A stretch of DNA of 64,000 bases from Buddleja alternifolia (Eukaryota > Streptophyta > Magnoliopsida > Lamiales > Scrophulariaceae), in the NCBI GenBank assembly GCA_019426215.1, contig CM033396.1:24009101-24073100 (forward strand), in the 5' to 3' direction. The stretch's first letter is position 1; each line of letters opens with the position of its first letter. Shown piece by piece: positions 34,967 through 48,076 of this stretch. The notes beneath the pieces are model-generated. The model was not told where the DNA came from. It saw only the letters and a program-made list of their open reading frames with translations, and searched no databases. The position numbers and the translations under genes were made by a program.

Positions 34967-36257
34967 CTAGCAAGTGTACTAGGTCATGCAAGTAATATAG
35001 TGGATGTAAGTCCGGATTATCGTACCCTAGAGACAATTGTATTTAAGTACTGAAATTACTGTGTTATCGAATTCTAAGTTAAATCAAGAGATAAAGATAT
35101 GAATTATGAATTAAAATACTAAATAACAATTACCAACTAATGAGAGAAATCAACTTTGAATTAAATCAATGAGAAAAGTGATTAAGGCACATGATTCAAC
35201 CAATTATTCAATTTGACTATGATTCTATCTTACCGGATTATTAGATTGATTAGGTTAAGGCGAAATTCCCTAAATTACTTACTATCCAATCTCTTGGTAT
35301 AGCAATTCTATTTTCATTAATGATTTCTATATCTCTATATGAAATCGAATTAATGAAAACGCATTACAAAGATTCATGGAATTTCCCGTTTTCACGGAAA
35401 GCACACACAAGGAAATCGAATCTATCTCTAGTCAATTTTACGTTGTGGTGTTTAATACCTAGATGCATCCCTAGTTTATCTCCTCTCGGTCTCAAAACTA
35501 AGCACAAATTCATACGATTGGTAGCTAAGCAATCATAAGCATTAAGAACAAATATTAAACACATAACCCAAAATAAATTTAATCCGGAAAAATAATACTC
35601 ATAAATCAAACATAGTAATTGGATTTCACATGGCCTCAATCAAAGGGAATTATGTCATAATCATAAAAAAAAAATAGATAATTCATCTTGAAAGACATGT
35701 TCAATGAAAACAAATCTAAAAGCATGAAATTAAAACTCCCTAATAACGTTTCTTGATAGATCTTGCTTGAATTCTCCGTCTTCGTAGACAAAGATGGAGT
35801 ATCCTCGCGTTCTTCTTCTTCCCCAGACTTCTCTCAACCCTCTTGGTTTGTTTCAAAGTGTCAAACCCTCAAAAGTGGGCAAAAGTCCCAAATTTTGACC
35901 TAATAACGCGTATTTATAGATGCTGAAATTGGCCCTTAGCCATGGCTAAAAAGACGGTAGCCACGGCTAAAATCTGTTGTTCACGTTTTTTTACCTATTT
36001 TAGCCTTGGTAACTTCATATCTTCAAGGCACAAAGGTTCCTTCATGATCACCATGGCTAAGGGTCTTCATAGCCGTGGTTAAAGGAGTATTTTGAGAACT
36101 TCTTTGATCTTTTCATTCATTTTTGCTCCAATTCTCAAATAACCTATAAAAATACAACCAATCACAAAATCAAAGCATATGTGGCATAAATACACTCAAG
36201 AACTCATCAAAATACAAGAAAAGAGGCGCCTAAAAAGCGTAAAATATGAGCTTATCA
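34967..36257 (-). repeat. inverted LTR arm, copy B
   Basis: Second copy of the palindrome's right arm, ending ATGAGCTTATCA and GAAAG (36258-36262) before LINE sequence. Without a left arm here it is no longer palindromic. In places it is closer to the left arm than copy A is (for example GACTATGATTC near 35214). Confidence 0.92.
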
Positions 36258-36262
36258 GAAAG

Positions 36263-37953
36263 CTGTGGTTCAATCCATTCCAACATATACAATGGGTTGT
36301 TTCCGGCTACCAGACTCTCTTATTTGTGAAATAGAATCTACGATGGCAAATTTTTGGTGGAATAATTGGGATAGTAAAAAGATTCACTTGATATCGTGGA
36401 GTAAACTGTGCAAGAGGAAAGATGAAGGGGGAATTGGATTTCGAGAATTGAAAATTTTCAATTTCGCAATGCTAGAAAAACAGGGTTGGAGACTTCTACA
36501 GAACCCTAACTCTCTTCTTAGTCGATTGATGAAGGCTCGTTATTTCCCAAAATTTGATTTTTTACTATACAATTGGGTTCGGCTCCATCATATACATGGA
36601 GAAGCATCCTTGATGTTGGATACATTGTACAACAGGGGAGTAGATGGCGCGTTGGAAACGAAGATGATATTTCTATTTGGTCGTATCCATGGTTGCCCCG
36701 CAAAACGGGTTTCCGGACCATTACTCCAAACCGTTTTTTGCCTTTCAATGCGAAAGTTAATTCACTGATTGATAAAGACACGGGATGGTGGAATTATGAA
36801 CTTATCGATTCGGTTTTTTACCAGAAAGATGCTCACTTGATTAAGACGATTCCTCTTGGCTCCAACCGTAACAAGGATCGGCTGATATGGGAGTTTTCGA
36901 AATCAGGTATGTTTGTTGTCTGTAGTGCTTATCATATGGCAAAGGAGATGGAGAGAAGAGGAGATGCCCCATCTAGTAAGCCAACTTAGGAAGGGAAGTC
37001 TTGGCAATTCATTTGGCGCGCTCGGGTTCCACCTAAAGTTAGAGTTTTTGCATGGAAAGCATGCAAACAAGCATTACCAACGTCATCAAATCTGCTCAAA
37101 AGACGCATTGAGGTATATCGGTGTTGCCATCAGTGTGAGTCGGAAGATGAGGACCTATTTCACTGTCTGCTTCTATGTCCTTTTTCACGGCAGCTTTGGG
37201 CTCTATTGGATTTGCCATCTAATATTATTTCAGCTGGGAAGGAATCGGTGGAATCATGGATTCGCCACTGCCATTCTGAACTTGAACCGGTACACTATGA
37301 TCTTTTTCTTATATCTTTATGGTTTTTGTGGTATCATAGGAATCAAAAAGTGATGGAAAACAACAATATTCCAATGGCTTCTTTGATTACTATGATCCAC
37401 TTGTTCCATTCATCTTTTACTGCTTCGGAAGAAGTTCAGAAGGTGCAAATTTTGGATATTACTTCTACCAATTGGTCCCCTCCTCCTATAGATTGTGTGA
37501 AGATAAATTTTGATGGAGCTCAACTTAATGAGCCAAAGGGTATTGGTATTGGAGTGATGCATGGCTCGTGATTTAACTGGAGGCTGTGTTTATTGGCAAA
37601 GAAAATTTCTAGATCGTCAATCATCGGCTGAAATTGGAGAAGCATTTACGTTCTTGGAGGGACTCCGATTGGCATCTATGAAAGGTTGGAGTAACGTAGT
37701 TATTGAGGGTGATTGCCTTTCCCTCATTCAGAAAATTAATTCACCATTAGAGGACTTGTCCTCTGTGGGGCCTTTAGTTTCAGACATTCGTCTACTAGCT
37801 GCTTCTTTTGTTTCTGTTAGTTTTTCTTTCATTTGTAGAGTTGACAACGGTATTGCACATTGTTTAGCATGTGGTGCTTTTGTTTCGTCTTCTGGGGATA
37901 CATCTAATATCCCTGAAGACATCTTATCTTTGATATTGGCTGAATTGGCCTAA
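36263..37953 (+). pseudogene. LINE ORF2 C-terminal half, copy B
   Basis: Duplicate of 24087-25773 with its own lesions: one T fewer in the T run near 36560 (frameshift), a TAG in place of CAG at about 36987, and a 4-bp CATG insertion near 37560 at the start of RNase H. It lacks the one-base deletion that disables copy A at the same domain. All zf-RVT and RNase H motifs remain readable. It has no 5' half of its own, because the duplication began inside the palindrome. Confidence 0.9.
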
Positions 37954-37989
37954 TAAATTATCCATTTTCTCTTCAAAAAATTTTTTTTA

Positions 37990-38186
37990 AGAGAGAGAGA
38001 GTTTAAAAAACTGAAAGGAGATGAGTGATGTGAAATGTAATTTTAAAGAAATGATTGCAATTTATTGGGAACGTAAAAACGAGAATATTTTCACTTAAAA
38101 ACAGTGTAAATTGTGTATTTTCATTTTCAAATGAAATTGAAAATGGAAAAAGTAAATTGAAATTGCAACCAAACAGCCCGTAGTGT
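37990..38186 (+). mobile_element. right piece of the split Tourist-like MITE, copy B
   Basis: Duplicate of the piece at 25805-26003, with the same CAACCAAACAGCCCG end. Confidence 0.5.
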
Positions 38187-39247
38187 TTCAAGATGTGGCT
38201 TGTGATGCCAAGAAATTCTATTTGTTTCTAATCCTCATATATTTAGGATGACAAGAAATTATATCTCCAAAAATTATTTTTTGATTCTAGTATATTCATT
38301 CTTGATCTCCAAGATCAGAAATTGGAGAAGGAATAAAGTCCATTCCTCACACCACAAAATAGGCCGCCCCTTGCATCAATTGTAATTTCTTCTATTAGTT
38401 TTGTAATTTTGCTAGTAGAACTTACTCTATTTAATTACTCAAAAATCAATTCCGAGGAGAAAATGATATCAAAATTACCCTTTTGAAAAAGAGAATATAT
38501 TATTGGAACATAAAAATTTGTGATGAGATGAAAAGTCATCTAGCTTGTCTATCCATGAATTTAAAGGCAAAGGTACCATTTATATTTTTATTTTAAAATT
38601 AAGGCATGTTGCCATTGACATAGAAAGGAAAAAAAATTGCTTGACCACTGAATTATTATTGTTACTCGGGGCTTGTTAATATAATGATACCAGCTTCCAC
38701 TTTTAGTTGAGAGATCTTGGGTTCAATTCTAAATTATCAAGTTGTGACTTTTTTTTTTATTTAAAGTTTTAAAGGATCTGTGTGACCCATGATTTAAAAC
38801 TACTATCAACTCGAATTTGCCGGGTGAAGGCATTCACTTGGTTTGGAACTTAAAAAAAGAAAAATGTGAATGATTTTTGTTATAAAAAGGCACCCCAAAG
38901 TGTAGAAGCGTCACAAAATTCTAAAGAACTAATGGATTTCCTGTTCAACTCTTTTTTAATATGACTAAATTTGGCTGGTTTAGAAGCAGTCTAATTTGGG
39001 TTGAATGCCTACGTTGAATATACCTTTTTGTTGCCTGCCAAAGTAACAATACGTTCCTTACTTAACGCAGTATCACACAAAACTGCACCAGATTTGACAG
39101 TAAATAATGCTTCATAATCATGATGAATGTGCCCTCGTCCAAGAGAATTGCTGAGACTTTAAGCTAACAGAAGCTTTCACGAATTTTATTTAGGTATATT
39201 TCAAACGCCATATACGAGCAAATCTTAATAAAAATCTTAATAAAAGC
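38187..39247. other. gene-free stretch, copy B
   Basis: Duplicate of 26004-27065; nothing further seen. Confidence 0.5.
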
Positions 39248-40368
39248 AGACACCACCAACTTATAGGGTGTGCACCTTTGGAAGCCAGCCTGTGCCTAAC
39301 CCTCATCTTTGGTAGATGTTGCATTTCACCCTGTGCTCTGATCCGACTGAATCTTAGAAGATATACAATATTCACTTTCTAGCGCGTGTGTCACACGCAT
39401 GGCATGAGTAAAGGTAATCATCACTCTGGGGGCAAAGTCCTATGCATCTCATAGGATTGGGCGGCTTTAGCAAAACTTCAAAAAAAAATTAAATTTGATC
39501 TTTGAATTTTTGTTTGAATTCATGATCTTTAATAATTTTAGTTAATTTTTTTAATCACGCCTTAGAAAAAACTGAGAAATTAATATAAAAAAATGAAGGA
39601 TATTTCAGACAATTTCTCAAAGTTTAGAAAATTACAAATATTAGAAAAAAAATCTATAAATCAAGAAAAGAAAATTAGAAAATCAAAAAAAAAAGAGAGA
39701 GAGGGAGAGAGCAGAAAATCTAGAAAAATATAATGGAATATTTAAAAATTAAATTAAAAAAAGATAGAATTTTTTTAAAACTAGAAAAATAAAAAATAAA
39801 AAGCAGAAACAATGAAAAAACATGGTGTGATTTGAAGAGATTGGTGGTGCGCGGTTGTGGGGCATGGGTAGAGGTTTGACTGAGGAGGCGGTGGGGCATG
39901 GTGATGGAGGTGGGTTTTGATGGATTTGAGGAGAATTGTGGTGTTGCCTATGGTTCCCAGCCAACATTGGGAGCATAGGGTGGCAATGTGGCAATGGTGG
40001 GTGTCCTGACGACAGCGAGGATGGGTGGAGGCGGCTAGGTCGATGAGGTTTTCGGGAAGAAGGGGAAGGAACAAGGGAAAAGAGAAAGAAAACGAAACAA
40101 AAGAAAATTAGGGGTGTGAGTAGACAAGCCCATATCCTATGGTGTAAAGAGCACCTTGTCCCCTGAATGACGATTTTGTCCTTACCCATATAACGTGTAT
40201 GGCAAGTGCCCTGAAAAGTGAGAGAACTATTCTCTAAGATCATGTGGGTTTCAATAAAAGGGGCTTAAATGCTACATTACATCAACCAAAGGTGAGCCCG
40301 TCGAGGGTTTATTTTGATAGGTTGTGAACAAAGTACACATGTACACCCTTTATAGGTTGGGGGCGTCT
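39248..40368. mobile_element. TIR element with GC-rich centre, copy B
   Basis: Duplicate of 27066-28176. Differences include loss of a short TAAAGTGTG segment near 39290, an extra GTGGCAAT repeat near 39988 and an ACATGTAC insertion near 40338. These keep no common reading frame with copy A, which argues against the His/Pro-rich frame being under selection. Confidence 0.5.
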
Positions 40369-42634
40369 ATTATCGCTATTTAGTAAGTGATGGGTTTTGC
40401 ATATAATTGTCTTTCTTTTCTTTTCTTTTTTTCATAAATATAAAACATTGTTATTCGTTTAATATTGTATATTTTTTTTTGAACTTCTTATTATTTCATT
40501 AATTAGATAATGATTAATGTCGATACTTCATTTTTTCCTATTAATTAATATGCTTCATTTTATTTGCAAGATTTCATGTACTGATATATTTAAATATATT
40601 AGTAAACAACATGCGTGTTGCATGTCAATCATATGATCTCGTTAAAATAAATCATATACATAGATATTGTTCAACTTGATGACTCTAAAACTTAAACAAT
40701 AATTTAATTAATGAATTATTAATTATTAATTAATAAACTATAATTATTTAAAAAATCAAATATTTCTTGACATGAAATGTTGAATAAATGTTTGAAGAAG
40801 CTAAATTAACTTTTTTGTTCTCCATCGTTGGATAATTGATGATCAACCGTTAAATCAAAAAATGATTCAAAAAAACAAACTAAAATTTCAAAAAAATTCA
40901 GAAGAATTAGGGAAAAATAAGAAAAGTAAATATAAACATTGTGAAATTCAGAAAAACATTATAAGTTGTAATTTAATTATATTATGGATGCAATAGAAAT
41001 ATAGTTGATGCAATACCAAAATGAATGAGTTGAATGGATAAAATGAAATTTACCATTCAACAAATTAAACGAGGATAGTTGGATAAATAAAAATAAAGTG
41101 GTGTGAAAGTCATCAGGAAGTAAAAGTGACAAATATTGAATTACAACCAAAGACGTCAATATATCTCCTAAGACCATGCAGGAAGAGTGGTTACTCTTTC
41201 TTTTTTTGCATTATTATTATTACTATTATTTATTAATATTACTATTTAAATAAAATAATAAAAATGATGCCTGGCTTGTAAAGCTTTCCCTAGTCTTTCT
41301 TGGTAAGTTGTTTTTTGTATGCTTTTTGTAATGATATTCAATTTTCTCAATCATTGTAATATTCATTTAATTAATTAAAAAATTAGAATGTTAACAACGA
41401 TATTCATATAAATTTATTTGTTCCAAGTTCAAGCAGATTAAGCTTTTTATCTTCTTTTTTTCTTTTAATGAATTAATTATAGTGTATACAAAAACATGAT
41501 TCAAACAGACGAAAAACTCCCAAAATTATCAGGGGATTTGCTTCATCAAAGAATAAAATAAATGAGATAAATAATAATATAACTCATTTTAAAAATAACT
41601 AATTTGGATATCATAGTCAATTTTGAGTCCTTCAAAAAAATGAATTGTAACAATCATGAGCTAAACTACAACAATGTTTTGTATTAACTCAGTGCAGAAT
41701 TAGTGATATATATTTTATCGTTTTAGGTTTTTTGGTTAAACATTTTATCACTTTAGGATAATTAGAAGATATTGTACCTTTGCAACAAATACGATGTAGG
41801 AGGAGGTCCGATGGTTAAATGTGATTGTGATTCCATTATAGAGTCCTACTGTAACTATACACTTCATTATTATAAATTGTCAAAATAAGGGTGTCCTCGA
41901 TTGAGTTTGGGCATTTTTACGAAAAAAGTTCAACACAACCCGACATGTGCTTGTTGACATTATCAAACTAACACATAATCATCTTTTCAAACTGAGTGGT
42001 TTGAGTTAGGGGTTCAACTGTTCAAGGTTTTTGGCGAACAAATTGAAGGATATTTGAATCTTCATTATAGCTCCTACAACTTATTTATAGTTACAAGTAA
42101 TAAGGAACAAACTAAAGAACATAAATCTTATTGTAAATTTAATTGAAAAAACTTGAGTAGGTGAGATAAGAAACAACAACAAATAGATATTATTAAATAA
42201 AATATATATTGTCATGATTTGTAATGAGTAAATATTATAAATATAATTTGTTATATAAATTCATCATAAGTATATATTTGTTTTCTTTGTTATGAAATCA
42301 AAATTTTCGTTCAAATAAAATAAAAACAAGTTCTCAAACATGATACCAATTTCTTATCCAATTCATTCAAATAAAATATAATTGGATTACATGAGTATGA
42401 ATAAAACCATTCTTATTAGAAAGTATATATGTATGTATTTTTTCAAAGTTTTATATATAGTGGTTGGGTTGCGAGTTAAAATTATTAAACTCACTATTCA
42501 ACCCGAAAGTGGTGAGTCTATTAAATTGTTCCTATTACTTAAAAATTTTAAATCGGCATTTCTCGGGCAAATCAACTCGATTTTAGAAGTTTGGGAGGAT
42601 TTATGTACACTCCTAATTCAAAATTTATTTTTAA
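40369..42634. other. gene-free stretch, copy B
   Basis: Duplicate of 28177-30442; AT-rich, no features. Confidence 0.5.
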
Positions 42635-43249
42635 GAAAAATTACTAAAAAACCCCTAAAAATAAATTTTTATATCCAAAAAACCATTGATAAAAATTTTC
42701 AATCCGAAAAACCCATTCACAAACTTTTCATTCCAAAAAGCTCAAGATTTAGGATTAATAAATTTATGGCCTTACATGCCCTTAGCCTTCTAGACTAAAA
42801 TTTTATTAATTATAGTTTTGTATAGAGATTTATTTATTTAGAAATTTTATATTGATAATTGACTAAATATAATTTTATTTTTAAATTTTTCAAATTTTTA
42901 ATCTTCTTAAAAATTTAAAGAAATATATTTTTTAAGATAATTATCTTAGTAAAATAAAAAAATAAATTATATAAAAGTATTAAAATTATTTAATACTAAA
43001 AATATAAATTTATATTATTCAACTTATCAATTTGAGAATTTTAAAACAAAAAAAGAGTCAATAAAAAGATCAATTGATCGATTTTTAACTTAATAAATGA
43101 AGGGTAATTTAGTTAAAGAAATTCATAATCATAATTTTTGGGGGTTTTTTGAATGGAAAGTTTGTAGGGTGGGTTTTTGAGATTGAAAAATATTTTCATG
43201 GATTTTTTTAATACAAAAGTTTATTTTAGAGGGGTTTTAGTATTTTGTT
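42635..43249. mobile_element. MITE with long TIRs (Mutator-like), copy B
   Basis: Duplicate of 30443-31056 with the same flanking AT-rich duplication. Confidence 0.75.
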
Positions 43250-45911
43250 ATTTATTTTTTAAAAAATTTTACCATTAAAAATTGAATTACATATTTTAGG
43301 TACGCCAAAAGTTCCAAAAAATTTATATCATTATAGTTAGGATTCCAAAATTTGTGCGAAATGAGCTACCAAACTTAAATTTGTGCTTGGTTTTTCATTC
43401 ATATCCATTTTAACTTAAAAAAAATAAACTAAAAAATTATTGACGTATTCCTATTTCATGGAATTTAATATTAAATATTAACTTGTTTGTGACTTTGTGG
43501 TAACGTATATATGTGTACATGTTAGGGATATTTGATTTCCTATATTCTTCTTTAATAAATAAATAAATATATAGAAATAACCTTATCTAGGTGTTATTTC
43601 ATTGTAGAGTCTTAATTTAATTATACTTCTTATTGTTGTAGATTTATAAAACTTGTTTTTATTATTTGTTTTAGACTCTTTTGCCGCTAAAAAATTGAAT
43701 TCCTTAGGGATATATAAAAAATGTCAAAAAATCAACTCGTACATTTATAATTATAATAGAATAAATAAATAGATAGATAGATAGATTTGTAGTATAAAAA
43801 AAATCATAATGCCTCCTTTAATGCTAGGGTTTTGGCAATGTAACAATACTGCACGACTTCATGTCAAAGTAGACATATTTTAATTTTTAATCACTTGTTT
43901 GTTTGCTTCAGATATCAACGTATCTAGCTATAGCTACTTAAGTTGAATAATATTTTACAATTTAACAATCGTGCTAGCTATAGCTACTTAAGTTGATCAT
44001 ATAGCTTAAGTTTAGAATATAAAGAAAACAAATTCAAAAGCATGCCCAAAATCGAAGTTATGACAAGTGTGTACCTTTACTTGAATCTGAAATTAACTTT
44101 AATCAAAACGTTCGGTGACTTTTAAATACGACAAATATGTAATAATCAACAATAAAAGATTATATTAGTGATTAAACGTGAAACAATAATACTAAAACTA
44201 TCACCATATATACATCATAATTGATAAAAAAAATTTAGAGAATCACAGTAATAACTTTTATTTGCAATGGTTGTTTTAAGCTGTCCTTGTTGACATTTTG
44301 AATCCTAACTTATCTTTGGGAAACTTATAAGCCTTTTACATTTAATGTTTTAAAGAGTTTAAGCTCACCAAAACACCCTCTTAATGACAACACAATATAG
44401 CGACAATTATATTTATTGTTACTAAATTATCACTAATCATCAATGATTATAATAATTTCTGTATCGCTAATTGTGTCAAAAGTGACAATTTATACACAAC
44501 TTTTATCACTATAAAATTTGTGAAAATTATTTTTTATGACAAAATAAAATTTGTTGGCACTTGATAGATATATATAATTAATGGTAGTTTTAACATTGAA
44601 AATTGACGTCTTAGTCATTATGTTTTATATTTTATAATGAATAAACTAACAACTATCGAGCGTATAATAAATTACTATTACATAAACAAATAATAAATTA
44701 CTATTAAATAAACAAATGCTCACATATAAATGATAGTCGAATTTGGAGACCTCGATTCCAACCAATAGTTCAAGAACATATCACTGACATCTGTGTTCAT
44801 CTCACTTAATAAAAGTTTCGCATAAATCGCCGAAGCAGCATTCATTTGTTCCCTATTGAACCTTGAATTTTTTTTATCTTACTGGCCAAAAGGGAAAAAA
44901 GAATAACGAAAAGAAGACGAATTTGTGGGCGTAAGAACGAAATACACGATATAGATTTATTATTTATCATAATTATATCTATTTTTAATTCAAGAAATGA
45001 AAATAATATGATCATAGTCAGAATGTATCAGGAATCTGTAGAAATGGTGGGATACTTGTGAGTTGTGATCATAATAATGTAACTGAAAATTAATAGTAAA
45101 TTCCAGAAGTTTAATTTTATCAATCTATTACTTGTCAAGTAAAAACGTTAACAAATTGTCCTTATCTGTTTGAAATTAAGTGCAATTGTACCTTGAACAG
45201 ATTAACCGCACTATGTTGTCCGAACTTATGTGTGAGATCATGACTTGTGAACACAGTCAAATTCTGGTCAACAGTGAGAAATTTCTCGATCTTTTCACGA
45301 TTAATGACTAGGGGAATTTTATTTATTTATTTGGATAAATATGATTAATAGTCACGAAAATTTCACTTTTGTATCACTTTAGTCCTTAAAATATCAAATG
45401 TTATCCTATTATTTTCAAAATTAATTTAGCCATTTATGGTTGATTTTGGACGGATTTGGGAGTATTTGCACGTCAAGTATCACCTTTTAGAGGCAATTGT
45501 GAGGTGCATATGTTTACATGTGAAGTGTAGATGTTGCTCGATCCATCCAAAATCTATCCAAAAATGGCCGAAAGGACGAAAGTGAAACAAAAACTAAACT
45601 TTAGGGATAATAGGATAATATTTGATACTTTCAAGATCAAAGTGATATGTACCTAAAACTTTATTGACTATTAGTGACATTCGCCTAAAAACTTTTCTCA
45701 AGTAATACTTAAAACTCTTTAGCTCGATTCGCCCTCTTTCAAGTTAATAAATATTCCTATAATTCAAAAGAATATCAAGATAGACTATTGTGTGAAAATT
45801 TCAAATCTATAAAATCTCTAAATCAATATTTTCGATTTAAAAGTATTTGGAGCAACTCAAATTGATCATTGTGATAAAATCTCAATATGAGGTCTTGAAT
45901 ATTTTTGAAGA
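43250..45911. other. gene-free stretch, copy B
   Basis: Duplicate of 31057-33719. It includes a local replacement at 43922-43952 that copies neighbouring sequence. Confidence 0.5.
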
Positions 45912-46440
45912 AATGTGTTGAGTATTGGTGGAGTCATATGAAAACAAGAGTCAAAAACGGGAGCCAAGGGATAGCGAAATGGAGTCAAAGGGAACCGGGG
46001 CAACAATATGGAGGCACAACGCGATAAATTTCGCGCCGCATCTCTAGCTAGTGGTGCTGCAGCGTGGGCTGGTCGAAGCAGCACTCTCAAGCTGCAGCGA
46101 ACAGGTTTACTTGCTGCAACGCAAGGTGAAAGAGCGATTTCGTCGTTTTGACATGTTTTCACTCCTAAATTGTTTTGGAATTGTTTGGGATTTATTCCCT
46201 AGTATGTTATGATTGTTTTTCCTAGTCTTGTTAGGATTTTGACTCTTGTACTCTATAAAGAATAGAACTCAAAACTTGTAAATATTGAATAACTTTGATA
46301 ACTTGAATAATATCTAGTTGAAGGTGCCCTTGATTGGTTTCCGCCTAGAAAAATCATAGTCTCTTTATTACTTTATTCTCCCATTATGTTCTTTAAGTTT
46401 CCAAGTATTTTCACCGTTGAGTCGTGTGTTCATAACAGAA
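45912..46440 (+). repeat. possible old LTR fragment, copy B
   Basis: Duplicate of 33720-34250; the same uncertainty applies. Confidence 0.3.
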
Positions 46441-47118
46441 ATGGACTCACTATTTTCCCGGATGACTTAGTTAGCGTGAGGAGATTAAACTCATTATATA
46501 TATGTCCCAACATCCTTGTACGATTTCATGTCAAAATTTTACTATAGGAAGTGATTCACATATAAAACAAACTCAAGCAACTTGTGGGTACATTTATTAG
46601 ATAACTACAATGCTAACTTTTTGATGCTCAATGACGTGACATTTACTAATTCACAAGTTAATACATATGTAATTTTGAGTTAATGCTCTTCGTTTATGCA
46701 AACCACAAGTTTATGTTTATGTGTTTTTCCACTTTTTCTCTTTTCTATTTTTACTATTGAGCAATTTATCGGAAGAAAAATACCAATAACCAGAGATTGC
46801 TAATTAGAAACGGATAAATACTCAAAATATTAGTTTACCAATTGAGCTTTTAATTCCAAATCGTAAAAATATTAAGTAATATTATAAATGATTGTTGGGC
46901 GAGGTAAATCCCCGTGGAGGGTAGAGTTCCAGGGGACAACTACTACTGACAGATACAATAATACTTATTTAGTGATTGGTTATTTATATCAATTATATGC
47001 TATACTAAGTATAATTGATTCATAATTCGATACATTTAAATTGTCACCCCGAGGCCTTCCAGATTGAGCATATTAATTGAGGTGTTGAGTGGTCCTCTCA
47101 AAATTCCACAATTACTAG

Positions 47119-48076
47119 CATGCACTCATTGGTGTCTAGTTTTTGTGCACAAATATTTATTTTGGACTACCTCAAAAATTAAATAGCGAATAAATAATTT
47201 AAGGATATTTTGTAGAGGGATGGAGTCATGTATGAATAAGGTTCGTAATTATGTAGATTCCAATATAACATAAATCATAATGTAAGAAGAAGTAACATTT
47301 AGCAAATGAACAGAGCTTCAATACACGTCCACATGGGTTCCAGAGAGTTGTCAGTATCACATTCCATTTATTGTTGTAACCCTGTTATACTTTCTATCCC
47401 TCAATAATTTTGAACAAATTGTGTAAATCAAATTTTCAGTATTTCTAGATTTTGTAATGTGGATTGTGTGCTTTGTTGCCGTAATGCGGGTTATGATATT
47501 CATAATATTAAATATAATATAACTTATACTAACAATTCGATTAGAATAATCGAAAAGTATTAAAGAAATGGATAATTATATGCTTACCAACCCAAGGTTA
47601 AAAAAAATATTCTTTTCTTTTAGGACGTAATTAAGTCTCTCTTTTTTGCCTCATAAATTCATAGTGAACACATTCATCTCAAATGCATAACATTTGATTT
47701 TAGTAATAAATATTTCACTCTTTGACACTTGGAAGATCACATTAATTCTTTTGAGATGTAATGAGATTTACTAGTGGAGATTACTGTCATACGTAAAAAC
47801 GTGGAAATTATTACGAATGTCCAGTCACCTTCCACTATTTGTCGACTCCCATTATTATCGGAATTTTATCTAAAGGGAGAAAGAACATTTTTCAAAACTA
47901 CGCGTCAATTATTTTCCCAAAAGCCATATGAAAATCTAGTAATCCCCTAAAATTAAACTTTTTGTTAAAGAACCAAATATATAATTTCTCGAGAAAAGTT
48001 ACATTTTTCATTCCATAACTTTACCCTATTTCAGTTATGGTCTCAATAATTATTGGTTGATCTCATTTATTTCTAG
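47119..48076. other. gene-free stretch after the duplication
   Basis: Single-copy AT-rich sequence; no gene or repeat recognised. Confidence 0.5.

Larger units (their letters stand above)
34924..47114. repeat. 12.2-kb tandem duplication, copy B
   Basis: Same content and order as 22750-34923, head to tail. It starts with CTAGGATTTTTGTGTGTCAA, so it keeps the U5 end, the 18-nt primer site (34949-34966) and the inverted LTR arm, but not the left arm. It ends at ATTA|CTAG, 47114, before unique sequence (CATGCACTCATT). It is 17 bp longer than copy A overall. Confidence 0.95.

Noticed and set aside
22750..47118. Duplication as an assembly artefact (uncollapsed haplotypes)
   Set aside because: Not fully excluded, but the junction with 4-bp microhomology at the palindrome loop and private mutations in both copies fit a real tandem event better.
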